From Deltaproteobacteria bacterium (GTDB lineage: Bacteria; Myxococcota_A; Polyangia; Polyangiales; Ga0077539), in NCBI GenBank assembly GCA_030694465.1, contig JAUXYJ010000069.1:17376-81375 (forward strand): a stretch of 64,000 bases of DNA, given 5' to 3'. Both the position numbers and the translations under genes were made by a program. Shown one piece after another: positions 18,431 to 27,036 of this stretch. The notes under the pieces are model-generated. The model had not been told where the DNA came from and made no database searches. It was given only the letters and a program-made list of their open reading frames with translations. The first letter of the stretch is position 1; the number at the start of each line of letters is the position of its first letter.

Positions 18431-18464
18431 CGCGTAATGTGCTGCAAATTCGCTCGTTGAATCA

Positions 18465-19247
18465 CTAAGGGGTGCTGTGCGCTTGGGCCGCCGCGAGCGA
18501 GCCTTCGCCCCAGACGCGCGTGATGTAGTCATCGCGACCGCTGCCCCGGCGGTAGGACTGATACGAGCCGGGGTTGGTGTGGTGGTAGTCTTGGTGGTCG
18601 TCTTCGGCGGGCCAAAACACAGGCGCATCGACGATCTCGGTGGTGATCTCGGTGGTGTACCTGCGGGCCTGCACGAGGGCCTGTTGGGAGGCAACCGCGG
18701 CGGCCCGCTGAGCGGGCGAGTGCACAAAGATCGCAGAGCGATACTGGCGGCCGCGGTCATAGAAGGACTGATCGCGCGTGGTCGGATCGTGGATCATCCA
18801 GAAGACGCGCAAGAGCTGCTCGTAGCTGACCACGGCGGGGTCAAAGATGACGCGGACGGCCTCGGCGTGGTCGGTTCGGTGGCCGCTGACGTCGCTGTAG
18901 GTGGGACGAAGCTCGGGGCCGCCGGTGTAGCCAGAGACCGCGGCGACGACGCCCCGGACACCCTCAAACGAGGACTCGACGCACCAGAAGCAGCCCGCGG
19001 CAAACGTGGCTTCGGCGAGGCCGTTTGCAGGGGATCCGATGGCTGTCCCGAAGGTCCACGTGATGGGCGCCGGGCGCGCGGGGTTGTGCTGCGCGGCGGG
19101 ATCGGTCGTGGGGGGCGCCGTGTGTGCCTCGTGTGCCTCGGGGGTCGCGGGCGGCGACGTCGCCGGGGGGACCGTGGACGAGGCGGTGTTGCGGCACGAG
19201 GCAGCCACAGAGAGCAGCGCGAACGCGAGCGAGTGGAGGGTGTGCAC
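18465..19247 (-). CDS. msrA: Exported peptide-methionine (S)-S-oxide reductase (MsrA), lipoprotein
   Basis: 260 aa. The catalytic motif GCFWC is near residue 85, followed by the family's VVSGYTGG, PTYSDVSGHRTDHAEAV and DPTTRDQSFYDRGRQYRS segments. MsrA repairs oxidised methionine. Unlike the cytoplasmic enzyme, this one begins with a signal peptide and a lipobox (VAASC). A Pro/Thr/Ala linker of ~50 residues follows, so it probably works on envelope proteins. Part of the linker is encoded by a copy of the dispersed palindrome (19152-19165). It converges on the cyclase gene. Confidence 0.9.
   Translation of the reverse strand: MHTLHSLAFALLSVAASCRNTASSTVPPATSPPATPEAHEAHTAPPTTDPAAQHNPARPAPITWTFGTAIGSPANGLAEATFAAGCFWCVESSFEGVRGVVAAVSGYTGGPELRPTYSDVSGHRTDHAEAVRVIFDPAVVSYEQLLRVFWMIHDPTTRDQSFYDRGRQYRSAIFVHSPAQRAAAVASQQALVQARRYTTEITTEIVDAPVFWPAEDDHQDYHHTNPGSYQSYRRGSGRDDYITRVWGEGSLAAAQAHSTP
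19152..19165. repeat. Dispersed palindrome copy (inside msrA)
   Basis: CGGCGACGTCGCCG, a perfect 14-bp palindrome. In the msrA frame it encodes part of the Pro/Ala-rich linker (PPATSPPATP) between lipobox and enzyme domain, a place that tolerates insertions. Confidence 0.7.
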
Positions 19248-19432
19248 GGGGGACCTACGTGACGGGAGGTGAAATGGTTTTGTAGGGGCTCATGGCGACA
19301 AAGTTGGGCATGAGTTCACGCGGCGTTCACGGAGCGAGGTGTAGGACATGGGCCGCGGTGGCGAGCGCCGGTGGTGTGGACACACTGTGCACGGAGCACA
19401 GGCAAAACAGCGAAGAAAGTTGACTGAAGTCG

Positions 19433-19771
19433 GTGAAGCGAGTCGAAGCGATTATTAAGCCGTTTAAGCTCGACGAGGTCAAAGATGCCCTGGCCGAGGT
19501 CGGGATCCAGGGCATGACCGTCACCGAGGTGAAGGGCTTTGGGCGCACCGGCGGAAAGAAAGAAGTCTACCGAGGGAGCGCGTACGTGGTGGACTTTGTT
19601 CCGAAGGTGAAAATCGAGGTGGTCGTGCAGGACGCGCAGGTCGCGGCCGTGATCGACGCCATCGAGCGCACCGCGCGCACCGGTCGCATCGGTGACGGAA
19701 AAATCTTTGTCATCCCGATCGAAGAAGCCGTACGGATTCGCACAGGCGAGCGCGGCGAAGAAGCGATCTAG
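19433..19771 (+). CDS. glnB: Nitrogen regulatory protein PII
   Basis: 112 aa, GTG start. Trimeric sensor of 2-oxoglutarate, ATP/ADP and often glutamine that regulates glutamine synthetase and other nitrogen functions. The family signatures VEAIIKPFKLDEVKDAL and GRIGDGKIFVIPIEEAVRIRTGE are intact. The T-loop reads YRGSAYVVDFVPK: the tyrosine that is uridylylated in enterobacteria (Tyr51) is present, but the preceding Glu50 is Ala. It is followed 58 bp downstream by glutamine synthetase, its classic partner. Confidence 0.95.
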   Translation: MKRVEAIIKPFKLDEVKDALAEVGIQGMTVTEVKGFGRTGGKKEVYRGSAYVVDFVPKVKIEVVVQDAQVAAVIDAIERTARTGRIGDGKIFVIPIEEAVRIRTGERGEEAI

Positions 19772-19829
19772 AAGCAAATTCTCAGTAATTTATTTCAATC
19801 ACATTCTCTACGAAAGAAGCAGTACAGCG

Positions 19830-21239
19830 ATGCAGCCCAAGGACGCGATCGAGCTCGGACGCAAACACAACGTCATGATGGTGGACCTGAAGTTCTGTGA
19901 CCTCTTCGGGCAGTGGCAGCACACGAGCGTGCCGTTTCACCGCTTGACCGAAGAGGCGTTTGAAGAGGGTTTTGGCTTCGACGGCAGCTCCATCCGCGGA
20001 TGGAAGGCCATCAACGAGTCGGACATGCTCTTGTTGCCCGAGGCGGGCACCTCGCGCCTCGAGCCCTTCACCGCAGAGCCCACGCTCTCGCTCATTTGCA
20101 ACATCGTGGACCCGATCACGCGCCAGTCGTACGGGCGTGATCCTCGGTATATTGCACGCAAAGCCGAGGCGTATCTCAAGAGCACGGGCATCGCGGACAC
20201 CTGCTACTGCGGCCCCGAAGCAGAGTTCTTTGTCTTCGACGACGTGCGCTACGAGGTCAAACAGAACGAGCAGTTCTTCTCGGTCGACAGCGAAGAAGCC
20301 TCGTGGAACTCGGGCACCGGCGAGCGCAACCTCGGCTACACGATCCGCGCAAAGGGCGGGTATTTTCCTGTCGCTCCGCACGACCGCTTGATGGACCTGC
20401 GCACCGAGATGGTGCGCTGCATGGAGTCAGTCGGCATCGAGATCGAGACGTCGCATCACGAGGTCGCGACAGCGGGTCAGTGCGAGATCGACATGAAGTT
20501 CGACTCGCTCGTGACCATGGCCGACAAGCTCATGTGGTTTAAGTACGCGGTCAAAAACGTCGCGCTGAAGAACGGCCGCAGCGCCACGTTTATGCCCAAG
20601 CCGCTCTATGGCGACAATGGCTCGGGCATGCACGTGCACCAGTCCCTCTGGAAGAACGGCAAGCCCTTGTTTGCGGGCGACGGCTACGCAGGGATGTCCG
20701 AGATGGCGATGCACTACATCGCGGGGATTCTCAAGCACGCCAAGGCGCTCAACGCCCTGACCAATCCCACGGTAAACAGCTATCGCCGCTTGGTCCCCGG
20801 CTACGAAGCGCCGGTTAACCTCGCGTACTCGTCGCGCAACCGCTCGGCGTCGATTCGTATCCCGATGTTCTCGGCGAGCCCGAAGAGCAAGCGCATCGAG
20901 GTGCGGTTTCCGGACCCCTCTTGCAACGGTTACCTCGCGTTTGCCGCGCTCATGATGGCCGGCCTCGACGGCGTGATGAACCGCTTGTCCCCAGGCGACG
21001 CGCTCGACAAGGACATCTATTCGCTCTCGCCCGAAGAAGCCAAGAGTGTTCCGCAGGTCGCGGGCTCGCTGCCCGAGGCCCTCGCGGCGCTCGAAGCGGA
21101 CCACGAGTTCTTGCTCAAGGGCGACGTGTTTACCAAAGATCTGCTCGAGACATGGATCGAGTACAAGCGCTCGGCCGAGATCGACCCCATCCGTCTGCGC
21201 CCCACGCCGATGGAGTACTCGCTCTACTACGACGTGTGA
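19830..21239 (+). CDS. glnA: Type I glutamine synthetase
   Basis: 469 aa from the ATG at 19830; the open frame runs further upstream but overlaps glnB. Makes glutamine from glutamate, ammonia and ATP; dodecameric. Signatures: GFGFDGSSIRGW near residue 55, metal-binding GPEAEFFVF, NGSGMHVHQSLWKNG, and NRSASIRIP. A tyrosine lies in the place of the adenylylation site (DIYSLSPEEA), so control by GlnE-type adenylylation is possible, though glnE is not in the window. It follows the PII gene, making a nitrogen-assimilation pair. Confidence 0.96.
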   Translation: MQPKDAIELGRKHNVMMVDLKFCDLFGQWQHTSVPFHRLTEEAFEEGFGFDGSSIRGWKAINESDMLLLPEAGTSRLEPFTAEPTLSLICNIVDPITRQSYGRDPRYIARKAEAYLKSTGIADTCYCGPEAEFFVFDDVRYEVKQNEQFFSVDSEEASWNSGTGERNLGYTIRAKGGYFPVAPHDRLMDLRTEMVRCMESVGIEIETSHHEVATAGQCEIDMKFDSLVTMADKLMWFKYAVKNVALKNGRSATFMPKPLYGDNGSGMHVHQSLWKNGKPLFAGDGYAGMSEMAMHYIAGILKHAKALNALTNPTVNSYRRLVPGYEAPVNLAYSSRNRSASIRIPMFSASPKSKRIEVRFPDPSCNGYLAFAALMMAGLDGVMNRLSPGDALDKDIYSLSPEEAKSVPQVAGSLPEALAALEADHEFLLKGDVFTKDLLETWIEYKRSAEIDPIRLRPTPMEYSLYYDV

Positions 21240-21257
21240 TTTCGCTGACCGATCGCG

Positions 21258-22256
21258 CTAGGGGGTAAACCACGCGAAGTCATTGGGGCGGGCAAAATTT
21301 GCGAACGCGATGTTGATCGAGATCGACAGCGCGCGCACGTGATGCCACCAGCCCACCGGGATCAAGAGCGCGTCTCCGGGGTTAAGCACCGCGGTCTTGT
21401 AGAGCACCTTGGGGTCATCAGGCCCGGGGCTCTCGGGATCAAAGATCGAGTACACACCCGTGCCCCCGCGGCGCAGCGCGGTCTCGGCCGGGTGCGCGAG
21501 GAGCACGCGTTTTTGCCCGTAGATCTGGCAGAACAAGATGTTCGTCGTGTCGTGATGCAGCGGCGTCACGGTGCCACTCGGACCAAACCACAGCGCCACC
21601 GATTGCTCGACGCGCGCACGATTGAGCAGCCCGTGGGACCAGTCGCAGTCGTCGTAGAGCGAGGCCATGGGGGCGCGGTCCATGTTGCGGTTGTTCGCGA
21701 TGAGATAGAGGTCGTTGGACTCACCCGCAGCGATAACTCGGTCTGCAAATTCGCTCATGACCATGCGCTGCGTGTGCGCGCGAAAGTTCTGGTCGTACTT
21801 GGGGTCGCGGTCGCGGCCGAGACACGCCTCGACCTCAAGATGACCCAACGTGGTGCGAAAATACTCGGGGCTCCATTTGGCGCACGCGGGCCACTGAGCA
21901 GCGAAGCCCTCGAGCACCACCGGCACGTTGTGCGCGTAGTAGTGGTCGAAGAACTGGGACGCGCTCACGTCGCGTGTTCGCACGACCGTCTTGGGGTCCA
22001 TGGCGCTGTGCTGAAGCGTGCGCTGCATGCGCGCGAGCAGCGCCAAGCGCGCGGTCTCGGCGCGGCTCTCTCGCAAGAGGTCTATCGCGCCCGAGGCCCA
22101 GAGCGTCGCCAGAGCGAGCTCGGCGCTCGGTTGTGAGAGCCCCTCTTGCACAAGACGCGCGATCACTGCGGCAGGTTTGACCCCGCGAGCGAGGTTGTCA
22201 ATCGCCCAGCGCTGCCAGGCGGGAGAGAGCGATTCGTCCTGCAAATCAGCTGACAT
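21258..22256 (-). CDS. JmjC/cupin-8-type Fe(II)/2-oxoglutarate oxygenase
   Basis: 332 aa. The N-terminal ~100 residues are helical. The C-terminal part is a JmjC/cupin-like beta-barrel: DVSASQFFDHYYAHNVPVVL begins the domain, the iron ligands HHDTTN (HxD) are near residue 235, and the distal histidine is in GWWHHVRAL near residue 310. Relatives hydroxylate proteins, tRNA or small molecules. The substrate cannot be told here. The gene is convergent with glnA, 18 bp apart. Confidence 0.82.
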   Translation of the reverse strand: MSADLQDESLSPAWQRWAIDNLARGVKPAAVIARLVQEGLSQPSAELALATLWASGAIDLLRESRAETARLALLARMQRTLQHSAMDPKTVVRTRDVSASQFFDHYYAHNVPVVLEGFAAQWPACAKWSPEYFRTTLGHLEVEACLGRDRDPKYDQNFRAHTQRMVMSEFADRVIAAGESNDLYLIANNRNMDRAPMASLYDDCDWSHGLLNRARVEQSVALWFGPSGTVTPLHHDTTNILFCQIYGQKRVLLAHPAETALRRGGTGVYSIFDPESPGPDDPKVLYKTAVLNPGDALLIPVGWWHHVRALSISINIAFANFARPNDFAWFTP

Positions 22257-22268
22257 TGTGACGCGATC

Positions 22269-22640
22269 TTACTCGTCTCGGCGGGGCGGGGGCATCGGCG
22301 GGGGCGGCATGGGCGGTACCGGGTCGACATCGGGCTGGCCCGCGTCGGGGCGCGGAGGGGGCATGGGTGGGGGCGGGTCGATCGCGTCGTGCCCTGCTAC
22401 GTCTTCGACCGGCGGGGGTGGCATCGGAGGCGGCATGGGCATGGGCGGCGGGGGCGGCATGGGCGCGATGACGGTGTCAGGCGCGCTGTCCATGGCGGTG
22501 TGGGCGTCCGTGGCGGCGACGTCGCCGGGTGTCACCGACGGCGAGCAACCAAGGGCCGCGAGGGCGACGGCGAGCACGACCGAGCGGGTGGCCACGATGG
22601 GCTCGGTCGGCGCGGGGGTAAGCGAAGTGGGTTTGGTCAT
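22269..22640 (-). CDS. Small Pro/Met-rich lipoprotein
   Basis: At most 123 aa. A hydrophobic stretch ending in the lipobox ALGC marks a lipoprotein; a GTG at 22592 starts right at this signal peptide and may be the true start. The mature part is low-complexity, made mainly of MPPPP-type repeats with Asp/Val spacers, likely an extended surface or periplasmic chain. The copy of the dispersed palindrome at 22514-22527 encodes the residues after the lipobox (PGDVAATD). Function unknown. It sits 12 bp upstream of the JmjC gene. Confidence 0.6.
   Translation of the reverse strand: MTKPTSLTPAPTEPIVATRSVVLAVALAALGCSPSVTPGDVAATDAHTAMDSAPDTVIAPMPPPPPMPMPPPMPPPPVEDVAGHDAIDPPPPMPPPRPDAGQPDVDPVPPMPPPPMPPPRRDE
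22514..22527. repeat. Dispersed palindrome copy (inside Pro-rich lipoprotein gene)
   Basis: CGGCGACGTCGCCG, 14-bp perfect palindrome, read in frame as GDVAA soon after the lipobox cysteine. Confidence 0.7.
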
Positions 22641-22977
22641 AGCGCGTGGGACACTAGCACGGGCTGGTTGAGCGGTGGGCCGAGCGCGACCCGGCGACGT
22701 CGCCGGGTGGGCGGGGGAGTGCGGGTATGTGTCTCAGGCACACCTGCGCGGACACACGCGTGGAGCGTCGCACGGAGCACACGGCGAGCGTCGCACTCCG
22801 AGGAGAGTGTCGGGGGGAGAGTCGTTTGCGCGTGTGTTGCAGGCCGCCCACGCCGCGCGTCATCCTTTGGCGATGTTGCACAGCGTGAGCGAGCGAATCG
22901 AGCCACACGGCCCAGTCCAGCGCATCCACGCTGCCGTAAGCGCGAGCCCCCCCGGAAGCGTTGAATCTGCAGCGCCC
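22641..22977. other. Intergenic region between divergent lipoprotein genes
   Basis: About 337 bp without a convincing gene. It holds one full 20-bp copy of the dispersed palindrome (22689-22708) and otherwise GC-rich sequence. Promoters for both flanking lipoprotein genes should lie here, but I cannot point to them. Confidence 0.6.
22689..22708. repeat. Dispersed palindrome, full 20-bp copy
   Basis: ACCCGGCGACGTCGCCGGGT, exactly self-complementary over 20 bp: an 8-bp GC-rich stem around an ACGT centre. Intergenic, between two divergent lipoprotein genes. Confidence 0.85.
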
Positions 22978-24195
22978 ATGAAGCTCATGCCTTTCACCGC
23001 TCGCTCGTGTTGCATCGCGCTCGCGCTTGTCGCCTCGTGCACAACCGCACCGCGCCGTGTCACCCAGAGCCAGCCACAGCAGCGCCCACCGACACGCGAG
23101 GTCACATTCGTACCCATGTCCGCTCCGACGCGCTCTCTCGCACCGGTCACCAACGCGCTGCGCTTGCCGGGACGCGCGCTGCTCGGGCAGGGCCCCGCCA
23201 TTCAACTGCCACGCGCGTGGTTCGCAGACGACACGCTGTTCGTCACGCACGCCGAGGGCGTCGGCGGAGTGCTCCATGGAGCACTTACGCAGCACAGCGC
23301 GCAGCCGCCTTTCGCTGTCGTCTCGCGGCGCACCCTTGGCGCGTCGACCGCGCTCTCGGCCTTCGTTCAGGCAGCGTTGGCTCCGACGCACGCGGCGCTC
23401 GTGTACGTAGACATCACACAGGGAGCACGCGCTGCACGGATCGCCTTCTTTGATCGCAGCGCCACCGACGCCGGTCGCCGCGCGCGAAGTGATGTGCGCC
23501 TTGGACCCGCGCCGTCCACGTACCCCGCCGTCGCATACAACCCGCGCCTCGGTGAGTTTGGCGTCGTTTGGTCGCACGACGTTGATCTGCATTTCTCTCG
23601 CTTCAGTGCAGACGGATCGTCGATCGCAGGCTCGGCCATCACGCTGCCCAACCTGGAGTTTACCTGGTCCAACGGCACGCGCTTTGTGAGCACCCGCGAT
23701 GGGTGGGGCGCGCTGGTTCGAGAGACCCACAGCGCAAACCACAAGATCGTCGCGTTTAACGCGCACAACGACGTAAGCGCACAACCGACGATCCTCAGCC
23801 AGCACGGAAGCCCCATCGAGAGTTCGCTCTCGTGGGACGGCGAACGCTTCGCGCTCGCGTGGTCGAGCAACAACGGCTTCTTCGTGATGCTTCAGGGCGA
23901 CGGCCGCACGGAGGCCGTTCGAATCGCGAGCCGCGAGCACTACGCAGGCGCTCCGTCGCTCGTGTTCGACGGGACGAATCACGTGCTTGTGTGGGGCGAC
24001 AATCCCGGACACAGTCGTGTGCACATCGCCCGCATCAACCGCAGCGGCGCACTGCTCAGCAACGTCTTGTTCGCGTCGCACCCAACGGAGCACTGCTACT
24101 TCGCGTTCGTCTCTGTCGGAGGAGCAAACAATACCGTCGTGGTGACCTATCAAGTCGGACAGAACAGCGCGTACGTCGCCGAGCTCACCCAGTGA
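22978..24195 (+). CDS. Lipoprotein, hypothetical
   Basis: 405 aa from the ATG at 22978, chosen because it directly precedes a signal peptide with lipobox (VASC). An upstream in-frame extension has no signal character. The mature protein is beta-rich with repeated segments such as YPAVAYNPRLGEFGVVWS, ESSLSWDGERFALAWSSN and APSLVFDGTNHVLVWGDN. This is the pattern of a beta-propeller or similar repeat protein seen in many secreted myxobacterial proteins. No enzyme motif. An 18-bp perfect palindrome lies inside the gene at 23268-23285. Confidence 0.75.
   Translation: MKLMPFTARSCCIALALVASCTTAPRRVTQSQPQQRPPTREVTFVPMSAPTRSLAPVTNALRLPGRALLGQGPAIQLPRAWFADDTLFVTHAEGVGGVLHGALTQHSAQPPFAVVSRRTLGASTALSAFVQAALAPTHAALVYVDITQGARAARIAFFDRSATDAGRRARSDVRLGPAPSTYPAVAYNPRLGEFGVVWSHDVDLHFSRFSADGSSIAGSAITLPNLEFTWSNGTRFVSTRDGWGALVRETHSANHKIVAFNAHNDVSAQPTILSQHGSPIESSLSWDGERFALAWSSNNGFFVMLQGDGRTEAVRIASREHYAGAPSLVFDGTNHVLVWGDNPGHSRVHIARINRSGALLSNVLFASHPTEHCYFAFVSVGGANNTVVVTYQVGQNSAYVAELTQ
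23268..23285. repeat. 18-bp perfect palindrome inside a coding region
   Basis: AGTGCTCCATGGAGCACT is exactly self-complementary and unrelated to the ACGT-centred family. In frame it encodes GVLHGAL-type residues. It may be chance. Confidence 0.5.
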
Positions 24196-24268
24196 AAGTG
24201 CACGTTGCGCGGACCGAGACGAGGCGTCGACTGCGGTCGTGATCGCGCGGAGCGAACGGCTGAGAGAC

Positions 24269-24551
24269 CTACCGAGCACACTCGAGGCGATACACGAGCT
24301 TCACCAAGCCGCTGGGATATCCGCGGGATGAGGTCAGCGCGAGGCGCGCATGGCGCCTAGTGGAATCGAAGAGCGGGCGCCCCTCGATGGCGGTCTGTGA
24401 ACGTCCACGGACGCGAAGAACTTGGCCTGCCCGTAGTTCGTGGCGTCTGCGAGCACGACGACCTGCGACTCGCGCCGGAGCCTTGCGTCCTCCAGCCATG
24501 CGAACGCGGCGATCCAGCGCTTGTTCGCTGCGAGACGCAACGCGCGCGTCT
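24269..24551 (-). pseudogene. Frameshifted gene remnant
   Basis: Two minus-strand frames look protein-like and join near 24400. The upstream part reads WIAAFAWLEDARLRRESQ and then VVVLADATNYGQAKFFASVDV. The downstream part, in another frame, reads TAIEGRPLFDSTRRHARLAL and ends VKLVYRLECAR with a TAG at 24269. Neither has a start of its own. It begins right after the stop of the small membrane protein, so it was probably the third gene of an old operon. Family unknown. Confidence 0.45.
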
Positions 24552-24776
24552 TCAGCGCGGGGCGCGAAAGGCCGACCCTACGAGCCACGCCGCGAGCGCG
24601 AAGAGACCCAACGACGCAGCGCCGAAGAGCACGCCGGTGATGGCCGTCGGCACCACGCTGTCGCTCGGCATCTCGTTGGAAAACGCATACACCAGCGCGA
24701 TGACGGCCATGAGCGCGAGGGTCAACGACGCAGCGCCAGCGGCGAGCGCGAGTACAATCTTGGCTGCAACGGGCAT
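24552..24776 (-). CDS. Small two-helix membrane protein
   Basis: 74 aa from an ATG at 24776. Two clear transmembrane helices (ALMAVIALVYAF and FGAASLGLFALAAWLVG) separated by a short polar loop. It lies between a truncated hydrolase and a frameshifted remnant on the same strand, so it may be a survivor of a decaying operon. Function unknown. Confidence 0.6.
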   Translation of the reverse strand: MPVAAKIVLALAAGAASLTLALMAVIALVYAFSNEMPSDSVVPTAITGVLFGAASLGLFALAAWLVGSAFRAPR

Positions 24777-24809
24777 TGGGGCGAGCGCGAGCGTAGCGCG
24801 GTACGTGGC

Positions 24810-25068
24810 AACGGCGCACGGCCGCGAGCGCGTTCAACGGCCCGGCGACTGCCTCCGGCCCCTCAAGCGGCGCCAGATGTCCGCACGACGCATCGTCCTC
24901 GATGCTCGCTGCCGGCGCGAGGCGCGCGACGTTCACCATGCGCTCGACCGGGTAGAGCTTGTCCTTGCCGCCCACCGAGATCGTCGTTGGCACACGCATC
25001 CGCGGCAAGATCTCTTGCGGCCCCACGAATCGGGTCAGGACCGTCTGCGCGATGGTCGCTGCGGCGCT
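24810..25068 (-). pseudogene. Alpha/beta hydrolase remnant (C-terminal part)
   Basis: The minus-strand frame reads as the last third of an alpha/beta hydrolase: RMRVPTTISVGGKDKLYPVE (the strand with the acid residue) and then CGHLAPLEGPEAVAGPLNA (the catalytic His region). Upstream it stops abruptly at an in-frame TGA at 25069-25071, so the nucleophile half is gone. At the 3' end the frame runs on into non-hydrolase sequence overlapping the small membrane protein. The break coincides with the start of the subtilase-like sequence on the other strand. Confidence 0.65.
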
Positions 25069-26715
25069 TCAGACTGCGCCGGTTGTGTATGCGCGCGTCA
25101 CGCCCACCACGCTTGCGGCCCTCGCCGAGGTCGAGGGCGTGCAGCAGCTAAGCATCGCAGGGGGCGTGCCGCAGAGCGAAACCACGACGGCAGACATCCG
25201 GTACATGACAAGGTCAGGAGCCCTGATTAACAAGGGATTTCGCGGCCAACCGCTCAATGGCATCCAGTGGCAGGTCGCCGTGATTGAGAGCCGTGCGGGC
25301 AACGCAACTAACAATTTTCTTGCGACCGATCACGTCGCATTTCGGACACCCTCGGGGGCCTCACGCATCGTCAAGAACGTTGGCTGCTTCACCACGCTCG
25401 CGGGCGTGCTTTGTGGACCCAGCACCAACCTCGGGGGTATGGACTCGGACAATTCGCACGGTACTCGTATCACTGCGGCCATCGCGGGGAGCATTGAGGG
25501 CGGGCAAGATCCTGTGTTTGCGGGGACAAACACACCCGACCCAATTCGCCGTAGCGGTCCTGCCAGCGAAGCCGCGATCGCGTACTACTCAGGCGACTCA
25601 TGTGCCGCGATCGCCAAGTCCATCGATCTCGCTGTGCTCGACGGTGCGCAGGTGATCAACATGTCGCTCGGGCTTGATGTCGTGCCGGGCAACTTTTGCC
25701 GTCGCACGATGGACTGCGGCGGGGTCAACGCGGCGCTTCGTAGCGCGTTGGCTGCCGGGGTCCTCGTCTTCAAGAGCTCAGGCAACTACAACAGCGCGAT
25801 CAATCCGCCGTGTTCGCTCTCGTATCCCGCGTGGCGCCCTGAGGTGGTCTCGATTGTCTCCGTCGTCCCTGACCCGGCGGCTTTTGCTAGTCCCAGCATC
25901 TTCTCGATGATCCCCGAGGACACTACATCGCATGGTGGCATGTCGATCCGCTACGCGGGCGGCTTCATGGAGACCATGAGCGCCGTAGGACTCGCAGCAC
26001 CCACCAACATCGCCAACGTGCCCTTCTTTGGGCCCGCGATGTATCGGCCCGACCCCACGCCCCCCTCGACCTGGAAAACTCTGGGCAATCATCGTTCGCC
26101 ACTGCGGTGGCGACGGGCGGTGCGGTGATCTTTCGGCAGGCATTTCATCAAGAGATGCCATCCGTCACGGGTGCGCTCTTGATGACCAATGTGCTGTTGC
26201 AGGGCGACTGGACGCAGTACCCGATGTTTGAGACTTCGACGGGCGACATCTTGAGTCGTTTTGGGTTCGGCAATGTGCGCTGGCACTGGCCTTCGTTTGC
26301 CGATTTGACTGCGCCTTGGGCCTGGGAGACACGCAGCTTCTTTGTCGAGAGCGGCAAGACCTATGTGTGGCCTCTGACTGCGAATTTGCTGCCCACTCCC
26401 TACGGCACAAAACAGTTCAAGTGGGCCGTGACGTCACTGCCCACCAACCTAGACAACGTCGAGATGGACTACACCCTCCAGATCTATGACACCTGCCCTC
26501 TCCCCGGAGGCGGTGCGTCCGCCGAGCTGCTCTATCAGGACCTGAGCTTCGACATTCGCAAGCGGATCCAGCTGAGCGCATCCGACGTGTGCCCCCAGGG
26601 TCACGCCCACTGCCGCTGCCTCGAGATGCGCGCACAGGTGTGGACCGCGCCGACTACCGGCACGTACCTCTTTAGCGCAGCCTACTCGCACAGCGGCCCC
26701 ACGGACGTACACTGA
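25066..26715 (+). pseudogene. Subtilase (S8 family) remnant, 5'-truncated and frameshifted
   Basis: From about 25066 the plus strand reads as a subtilisin-like protease: a propeptide end (VYARVTPTTLAALAEVEGVQ), the core strand VAVIES where the catalytic Asp is normally found (here Glu), the SHGTRITAAIAG histidine motif, and later a SSFATAVATGG serine motif. The serine motif is in a different frame from the rest; a single-base shift near 26070-26080 (tggaaaac) separates them. No signal peptide is left, and the 5' end joins the hydrolase remnant. The downstream frame ends at TGA 26713-26715, overlapping the next lipoprotein's ATG. A read error in the A-run cannot be excluded, but the missing start and the Asp-to-Glu change also point to decay. 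Confidence 0.7.
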
Positions 26716-26782
26716 TGAAATTCGCTGTGATTTTGCTTGCCTTCTTACTCATTGCACTGGCCGGCTGTGGCGACTCGGTGAC
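26714..26782. repeat. 69-bp direct repeat, copy 1
   Basis: Covers the start codon, signal peptide and lipobox of the small lipoprotein at 26715. Identical to 27037-27105. The sequence is AT-richer than its surroundings. Confidence 0.9.
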
Positions 26783-26984
26783 CCCGCGAATCTGCGACGG
26801 CGGCTGCACCGAGGATGTCCTGGGACCACCTCCTGACCCACTCTGTCCGCTGAGGCCGCCGAGAGGCGAGACCGAATGTCATCCAGCGCAGTTGGGACGC
26901 AACTGCATCTACGATCGCAGCTGGTCGTGCGAATGCCAATGTGCGGGGACGTACTGTCGATGGGCCCAGTGCGGAAGCAGCTAG
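26715..26984 (+). CDS. Small Cys-rich lipoprotein
   Basis: 89 aa. Signal peptide with lipobox LAGC, then a short mature domain with ten cysteines (for example CDGGC, CECQCAGTYC), probably disulfide-bonded. The ATG overlaps the stop of the subtilase remnant (ATGA), so the pair was an operon in which this protein may have served the protease. Its first 67 bases are duplicated 323 bp downstream. A degenerate copy of the dispersed palindrome follows the stop within a few bases. Confidence 0.7.
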   Translation: MKFAVILLAFLLIALAGCGDSVTPRICDGGCTEDVLGPPPDPLCPLRPPRGETECHPAQLGRNCIYDRSWSCECQCAGTYCRWAQCGSS

Positions 26985-26989
26985 AGCGC

Positions 26990-27003
26990 CGACGTCGCCG
27001 GGT
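26990..27003. repeat. Degenerate dispersed palindrome copy
   Basis: CGACGTCGCCGGGT-type right half with an altered left half (GCC instead of GGC), 6 bp after the stop of the small lipoprotein. Confidence 0.5.
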
Positions 27004-27036
27004 GCGGTCACTCGGCGGATTACCCATGGCACCAGC

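Noticed and set aside
19260..19432. Sigma-54 promoter upstream of glnB
   Set aside because: A TGGC...TTGG-like stretch is present, but the invariant GC at the -12 position is not in place.
22654..24279. A 541-codon minus-strand open frame opposite the lipoprotein gene
   Set aside because: It is antisense to a protein with a signal peptide, lipobox and repeated beta-strands; its own translation is Arg/Ala-rich and lacks any domain. It is a by-product of high GC.
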